Of a DNA stretch of 64,000 bases, positions 59,221 through 64,000 are shown piece by piece (position 1 is the stretch's first letter; each line of letters starts with the position of its first letter). Source of the stretch: Heliocidaris tuberculata (Eukaryota > Echinodermata > Echinoidea > Camarodonta > Echinometridae); the NCBI GenBank assembly GCA_025618425.1, contig CM046832.1, forward strand, positions 49,668,026 to 49,732,025. The letters run 5' to 3'. The notes beneath the pieces are model-generated. The model did not search any database. It saw only the letters and a program-made list of their open reading frames with translations, and had not been told where the DNA came from. The translations under genes were made by a program, and so were the position numbers.

Positions 59221-59537
59221 CGAAATAAAGCACGCGTATATATTGTGGTACATGTCGACTCGAGAGGGAAGATTATAGTCTTTATCAAGATGTTTGTATT
59301 TTTTATTTCCTTTATTTTTTCTTCTTTTTCTGTACATCGCTTTTGGTAAAGCCGTAAAGGGCATAATCTTGATATTGTCCCTTCAAATACAAACTTATGT
59401 CCCAAAACAGATAGGAATCAACATACTCTAACTGCACCATGGAGGAGAGGGAGAGAGTTGGGAGGGGGAGCTAGGAGAGATGTTTATATTTTTGTTAAAG
59501 TTATTTGCTGTGAAATTTCTATTAATATTTATGTGAT

Positions 59538-59555
59538 GGGGGGGGGGGGGGGGGA
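59538..59555. repeat. poly-G run
   Basis: G run followed by GATGGTCC. Confidence 0.9.
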
Positions 59556-59876
59556 TGGTCCAAACATGTTCCCTGATATTAAGCTCTATATGAGCAAACA
59601 CTGCGATATCTGACGGGAATGTCGAGAAAAGTAAAAAAATAAAATAAAAAAAAATAAATAAATAAAATGCTATCTTTATTTTTCTAAATCAGAATATTTC
59701 ATTTGATATCATGATTTATGTAAATTTTAGGGATTATAGACGTATAATGTAAATCTATGGCCTTATGTTAAAAGTCAAGACAGAAAAGGCTTTATTAAAA
59801 TGAGATTGCGCGCGAGCAATTCCTTAAATACATGCAAAGATTAATTAAGAGTGGCGTATCCAAGATTCTCTTATTT

Positions 59877-60124
59877 TTATTGGTGGCGTATCCAGGAATG
59901 CACGTGCCCTACGTGCCAGCCAAAACCAAATCTGACATATCTTATAGTTACACATCGAATGAAAGGAGTTGTGTGCCCCTCCCCCCGGCACAGAAAGAAC
60001 ATGAAAAATGTGACTTTTTTCCCCTTGCTTATCTGAAAATTCAGAATAGACAGCATCTGATGATTTTTTTTTTCGTGAGGTGTGAGCCCCCCCCCCTGCA
60101 TTCCTGGATACTCCACCAATATAA
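59877..60124. mobile_element. 248-bp MITE with ~25-bp inverted ends
   Basis: TATTGGTGGCGTATCCAGGA at the left pairs with TCCTGGATACTCCACCAATA at the right, then ATGCA / TGCAT. No coding. Confidence 0.88.
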
Positions 60125-60311
60125 ATAACTTACAGTAAGTCATTTTTAATATTCTGCTGTAGCAGTTTGAGACGACAGGCGAAGAAAACAGTATAGGGCT
60201 ATTTTGAATTGAATTAACTAGTAACCAACAATAGCAGCTGATGATATAATTTATTTATTACCAGTCCTATTCTGTCTTTGTAGGAATATCCCATTCCTTT
60301 TGCCCCATCCC

Positions 60312-60360
<49 letters not shown>
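60312..60360. repeat. (CT)n microsatellite
   Basis: CT repeat of about 45 bp. Confidence 0.95.
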
Positions 60361-60361
<1 letters not shown>

Positions 60362-60569
60362 CCTTCCCTCCCCCTCTCACAGGCTTTCATTTTCTAATAA
60401 TCTCTTATTCTCTTATTCTCTCTTACAACCGATCTATAAAAATGACTCCAATAGAAATGAGGACAAAATAATGATCTCTTATTTTTTTTTTCCTTCAGTG
60501 ATTCAATTTAATGAGATCGACCACCAACACCATGCAATCCCATTCTTCACATCCATGACAGAATAGCAG

Positions 60570-60725
60570 GCGCTGATCCGGGGGGGGGGGGGCGAATCGA
60601 CCGCGCCCCCTTTTTGGAACCCAACTGGCATACCTTAAGTACACAATAAAAAAATTGCCTCTTTAATTGTGTACTTTTCGGCTCTGTGCCCCCTCCTCTA
60701 CAAACTCCTGGATCCGCCCCTGGAA
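60570..60725. mobile_element. small inverted-repeat element (GATCCGG / GGATCCGCCCCTGG ends)
   Basis: CGCTGATCCGGGGGG at the left and CTGGATCCGCCCCTGGAA at the right. The interior AAGTACACAAT...ATTGTGTACTT also folds back. Confidence 0.6.
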
Positions 60726-60884
60726 TAGGAATTACATTCTTTTGAACTACAAACTACAGGTATACACGGACTCTGGCCTAAAATGTAAATAAAACCGGAT
60801 AGAGCACCATTAGTTTGGGAGCCTACGAGGCTAACAATGTTGGTCTATTAACCCTCCGAGAAAACTTGTAAAAAAGCCCACCCC

Positions 60885-62215
60885 GAAAGATTTGATTTGA
60901 TTTGATTTGATTTGTTTCCACGATCGGTTTACATTTGTACATGAGAAAGCAAAATATAAGTATATAAATCAAATGGCATAATACAAAGGATAATACATAA
61001 TAACAGCTCAGTATAATAAACATCTTCCAGTAGAGGTAATAAACGCATACAGTATATACACTTGTGGGGGAACCTATTAAAAGCGAGGCTTGTCGAGTTA
61101 GGTCCCCATTTAACAAAGAAAAGGAGCTGGAAAGTAGAATTATGAGATTAAGATGAGAAGAAACAAAGAGAGGACGGAAATCAGCGGATGGAAACAGAAG
61201 AGAACATAAAAGGATTAACTAATTATAGAGAGTGGAAGGGAGAGAGAGAGAGAGAGAGATAAGAGAGAGAAAAGAGAAGAGAGAAGAGAGAAGCGAAGTG
61301 CAGATCGAGATCAGCAACCATGCAGCATTTTAGTATATGGTTTTAGCAAAAGAGATTTCAGTTCTTTTTTAAAACGGTGCAGTCTCTCTATTTCCTTAAG
61401 GTTTGGATCGAGACTGTTCCAAAATTTGGGACCTGTAAAGACGAATGTTTTGTGCGCTAAGAGCGTTCTCGTGCGGGGAAGATGGAAAAAGTTTGATTGT
61501 CTTGTTGGGTAGTTGTGGAGTGTATTGTTAGTTGTGAAAAGGTCTGAGAGAGCATTTGGAAGTTCATTATTGATTAGTTGGAACATAAATTGACCCAGAT
61601 TATAAAGATATAAGTCAGATACTTTGAGAACTTTATTATTATGAAAGAGCTGGTCAGTATGTGAGAGATAACCTGTAAGAGATACAATCCTCATGGCCTT
61701 TTTTTGGAGTAGTAGTAATCTGTTTAATTGTTGTGCGGTAGAGTTGCCCCATGCTAAAATTCCATAATTAAGATATGGAAAACATAAGGTTAAGTAAAGA
61801 GACAACAAAATAAAGGATGGGAATTGATATTTCAGCTTGTTAATCACTCCTATGTTTCTCGAAATCAGTTTTGACAAGTTATCAGTATGTGGTTTCCAGG
61901 AGAGCTTATCGTCAATTATTATACCTAGGAATTTTGTAGTTTTCACTTTTTCGATAGGTATGTTATCAAAAAGAATATTACCAGGCAGGGACTGAAGAGT
62001 ATTGCTGAAGAGCATGTAATTCGTTTTCTTTATATTTAGAGACAACTTATTCGCCTTTATCCAGTCCGTAACAAGTCTCAGTTCGGAATTGACTGTTGAA
62101 AGTAAAATTGCGGGGTCTCGATGGGAGAAAAAGAGATTGGAATCATCAGCAAACAATATGTAAGATAAAATGGAAGAAGATTTATAAAAGTCATTGATGT
62201 GACGTGACAGTCCGG
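60885..62215 (-). mobile_element. 5'-truncated non-LTR retrotransposon with (AAATC)n tail
   Basis: On the minus strand: the reverse transcriptase frame begins abruptly near 62215 and ends at 61311, then a ~400-bp 3' UTR, then the tail AAATCAAATCAAATCAAATC at 60892-60916. The 5' truncation abuts a poly-G repeat (62226 on). Same tail type as 31080-31272 and 20140-20310. Confidence 0.85.
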
Positions 62216-62219
62216 GCAT
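61311..62219 (-). pseudogene. reverse transcriptase C-terminal half (jockey/CR1-like)
   Basis: 302 codons uninterrupted. HINDFYKSSSILSYILFADD carries the catalytic box as FADD; NKLSLNIKKTNYMLF and TKFLGIIIDDKLSWKPHTDN are the following conserved blocks. The C-terminal domain includes ILAWGN, YPTRQ, FVFTGPKFWNSLDPNLKE and FKKELKSLLL. The N-terminal reverse transcriptase motifs and the endonuclease are missing, so it is inactive alone. The intact frame suggests a fairly recent insertion. Confidence 0.93.
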
Positions 62220-62225
62220 GGACGA

Positions 62226-62595
62226 GTGGCGGATTTAGGGGGGGGGGGCACAATCCCGGCCCATGCCCCCTCCCCTTTTTTAAAGAAAGTCATACATCAT
62301 TGTCCCCGGGCCCCCCTTTCTTTTGTTTTGTTTTGGAGGGCCGGCGAGAAGAAAAAAAAATCTTTTCACCCTCCCCCCCCCCCCAACTTAGCAACTTTTC
62401 GAGGACTGGCGAAAAAAAATTATCCTCCCCCTCCCCCCCCCCCCCCCCCCCCACAGAGCAACTTTTGGAGGAATGGTGAGAAGAAAAAAAATACGAATCT
62501 CCCTGCTAGCAGTTCCAAAAAGTTGACAGCCCTGCATTTGCCCCCCCCCTTTTTTTTTTTTTTTTTTACTACATCCTGCATTCGCCCCTGTCATG
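62226..62595. repeat. GTGGCGGATTTAGGGG repeat with G/C runs
   Basis: GAGTGGCGGATTTAGGGGGG, then alternating poly-C and GAGAAGAAAAAAA units (three copies of a ~70-bp GCAACTTTTCGAGGACTGGC phrase), ending GCATTCGCCCCTGTCATGG. A compound poly-C repeat related to the other GGCGGAT elements. Confidence 0.65.
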
Positions 62596-63180
62596 GACTG
62601 TCAGTGTCAGGCTCATATCCATAATAGGGTTCAGAAGCCCCCTCCCACTACATTGTCGGTCTCGTTGGCTGAAGCCAAAGTAAACGACGATCAGCAAGTA
62701 AAAAACTTTGATGAGCGAAGTTTGAGGAGAACACCTTTGGCAAACTGACAGAGTTCCATCGGCAACGTCACCACCTCGATCGGGATCGCAGAGGGGTAGA
62801 CCTAGCCTAGCTAGAGCTATAGACACCTTGTCGGTCGCTATTCAGCTCAGCTATTTCATGATTGCATGATCTCACATCAGTCATTTTGGCTAAGCGTAAT
62901 TCGGTGGTAGAACATTGATTATATGAAATTATGAATTTAATACATTGAATTTTGCCTCTGGTACATTAGAAATATAATAGTGAACTGGAATTTAGTGAGA
63001 GTTTCTTCTAATACCGGCTAGGCTGGGCCCCTGGGCGGGCGGACATACGTCTGCTACATGGTCGTCTGCTAGCGCACGATCTCATTGGATGTCGTGATCT
63101 CACGTGATCGATACTACACGCCCACATTACGTCATCAATAACAACAAACGGTTTCACGTGTTATATGACAAATTATTTTT
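62596..63180. other. no gene; GC-richer patch with CRE/E-box-like motifs
   Basis: 63050-63160 contains TCACGTGATCGAT, CACGCCCAC and TTACGTCATCA in short order. These could be regulatory, but no downstream exon is visible because the satellite begins at 63183. Confidence 0.3.
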
Positions 63181-63182
63181 TT

Positions 63183-64000
63183 TGGTCAAAAGCATGCATA
63201 TTCCCGGGGATTTATGCGGGGTTTAAATGACTGATCGAGCCTTAATTATACATTTTCAGAGCTTTAAATTTCATGTAAATTACATTTTTCATAATTTCAA
63301 ATAAATACTAGGGGAATTAAAGTCATTTCAAAATCCCTCTTTTCATGTGTTAACCTATGGGAGCTGGAAGGCCAAAAGCATGCATATTCCCGGGGATTTA
63401 TGTGGGGTTTACTGGACTCATTGAGCCTTAATTATACACTTTCAGAGCTTTAAATTTCATGTAAATTACATTTTTCATAATTTCAAATAAATTCTAGGGG
63501 AATTAAAATCATTTCAAAATCCCTCTTTTCATGTGTTAACCTATGGGAGCTGGAAGGCCAAAAGCATGCATATTCCCGGGGATTTATGGGGCGTTTACTG
63601 GACTCATTGAGCCTTAATTATACATTTTCAGAGCTTTAAATTTCATGTAAATCACAGTTTTTATATTTTCAAATAAAAACTATGGGAATTATAATCATCC
63701 TAATATTCCTTGTTTTCGCGTGTAAACCTATGGCAGGCGAGACTTTTTGGGGGTCAAAAGCATGCATATTCCCTGGGATTTATGCGGGGTCTGTTCGACT
63801 AGTTGAGACTTAATCATACATTTTCAGAGCTTTAAATTTTATTTAAGTCACATTTTTCAAAATTTTAATCTAATTCTGGGGGAATTATAATCATTCAAAA
63901 ATCCCTGTTTTTGCGTGTTAACCTATGGGAGCTGGAAGGCCAAAAGCATGCATATTCCCGGGGATTTATGTGGGGTCCCTTCCACTTTTTGAGCCATCAT
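63183..64000. repeat. 186-bp satellite array, left end
   Basis: AGCATGCATATTCCCGGGGA recurs at 63191, 63377, 63563, 63759 (with CTGGGA) and 63945, spacing 186, 186, 196 and 186 bp. Each unit also carries TTTTCAGAGCTTTAAATTT and GTTAACCTATGGGAGCTGG. It runs off the right edge. Confidence 0.95.

Noticed and set aside
59832..60143. Open frames on both strands across 59.8-60.1 kb
   Set aside because: They translate the inverted-repeat MITE at 59877-60124.

Overview
The window looks like genomic DNA from an echinoderm, most likely a sea urchin. The grounds are: one sea-urchin-style Toll-like receptor (TLR) with its coding region in a single exon; an astacin metalloprotease ending in five ShKT modules, spread over small exons; a very high load of non-autonomous DNA elements, non-LTR retrotransposon fragments and microsatellites; and AT-rich introns with canonical GT-AG sites. 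There is no bacterial gene organisation. No species can be named from the sequence alone.

Layout. 1-590 is the end of a 146-bp satellite. 1478-14863 (+) is a 13-exon astacin/ShKT gene without its signal-peptide exon. Reading phases agree across every junction except inside the catalytic exon, where a 2-nt frameshift sits just upstream of the zinc site. 15-27 kb is non-coding and repeat-rich; it holds copy 1 of a ~3-kb segmental duplication (about 15.85-18.93 kb). 28004-34549 (+) is the TLR gene: TATA box and initiator, a 112-nt leader exon, a 3.75-kb intron, then one exon encoding leucine-rich repeats, a transmembrane segment and a TIR domain. A one-base frameshift interrupts it between the last repeat and the C-terminal cap. 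34.9-50.7 kb is again repeat-rich, with a higher-order satellite (44.38-44.94 kb), four large TTAA-ended foldback elements, an orphan exon (40118-40298, -) and copy 2 of the segmental duplication (about 47.36-50.72 kb). 50927-58234 (-) is the 3' part of an unrecognised multi-exon gene (five exons, all phases consistent) ending in an Ala-rich tail and a CVVV C-terminus. 58.4-62.2 kb holds retrotransposon fragments, including a 5'-truncated reverse transcriptase. 63183-64000 is a 186-bp satellite running off the right edge.

How the parts relate. The three genes show no operon-like or pathway link. The TLR is an innate immune receptor, the astacin a secreted multidomain protease, and the third gene is unknown. 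The clearest structural theme is mobile-element architecture. The two segmental-duplication copies lie in the same orientation on either side of the TLR gene and act as natural filled/empty-site comparisons for several elements. Both recognisable full genes carry a single frameshift in an otherwise intact reading frame, so each is either a recent pseudogene, an unusual allele or an assembly error.
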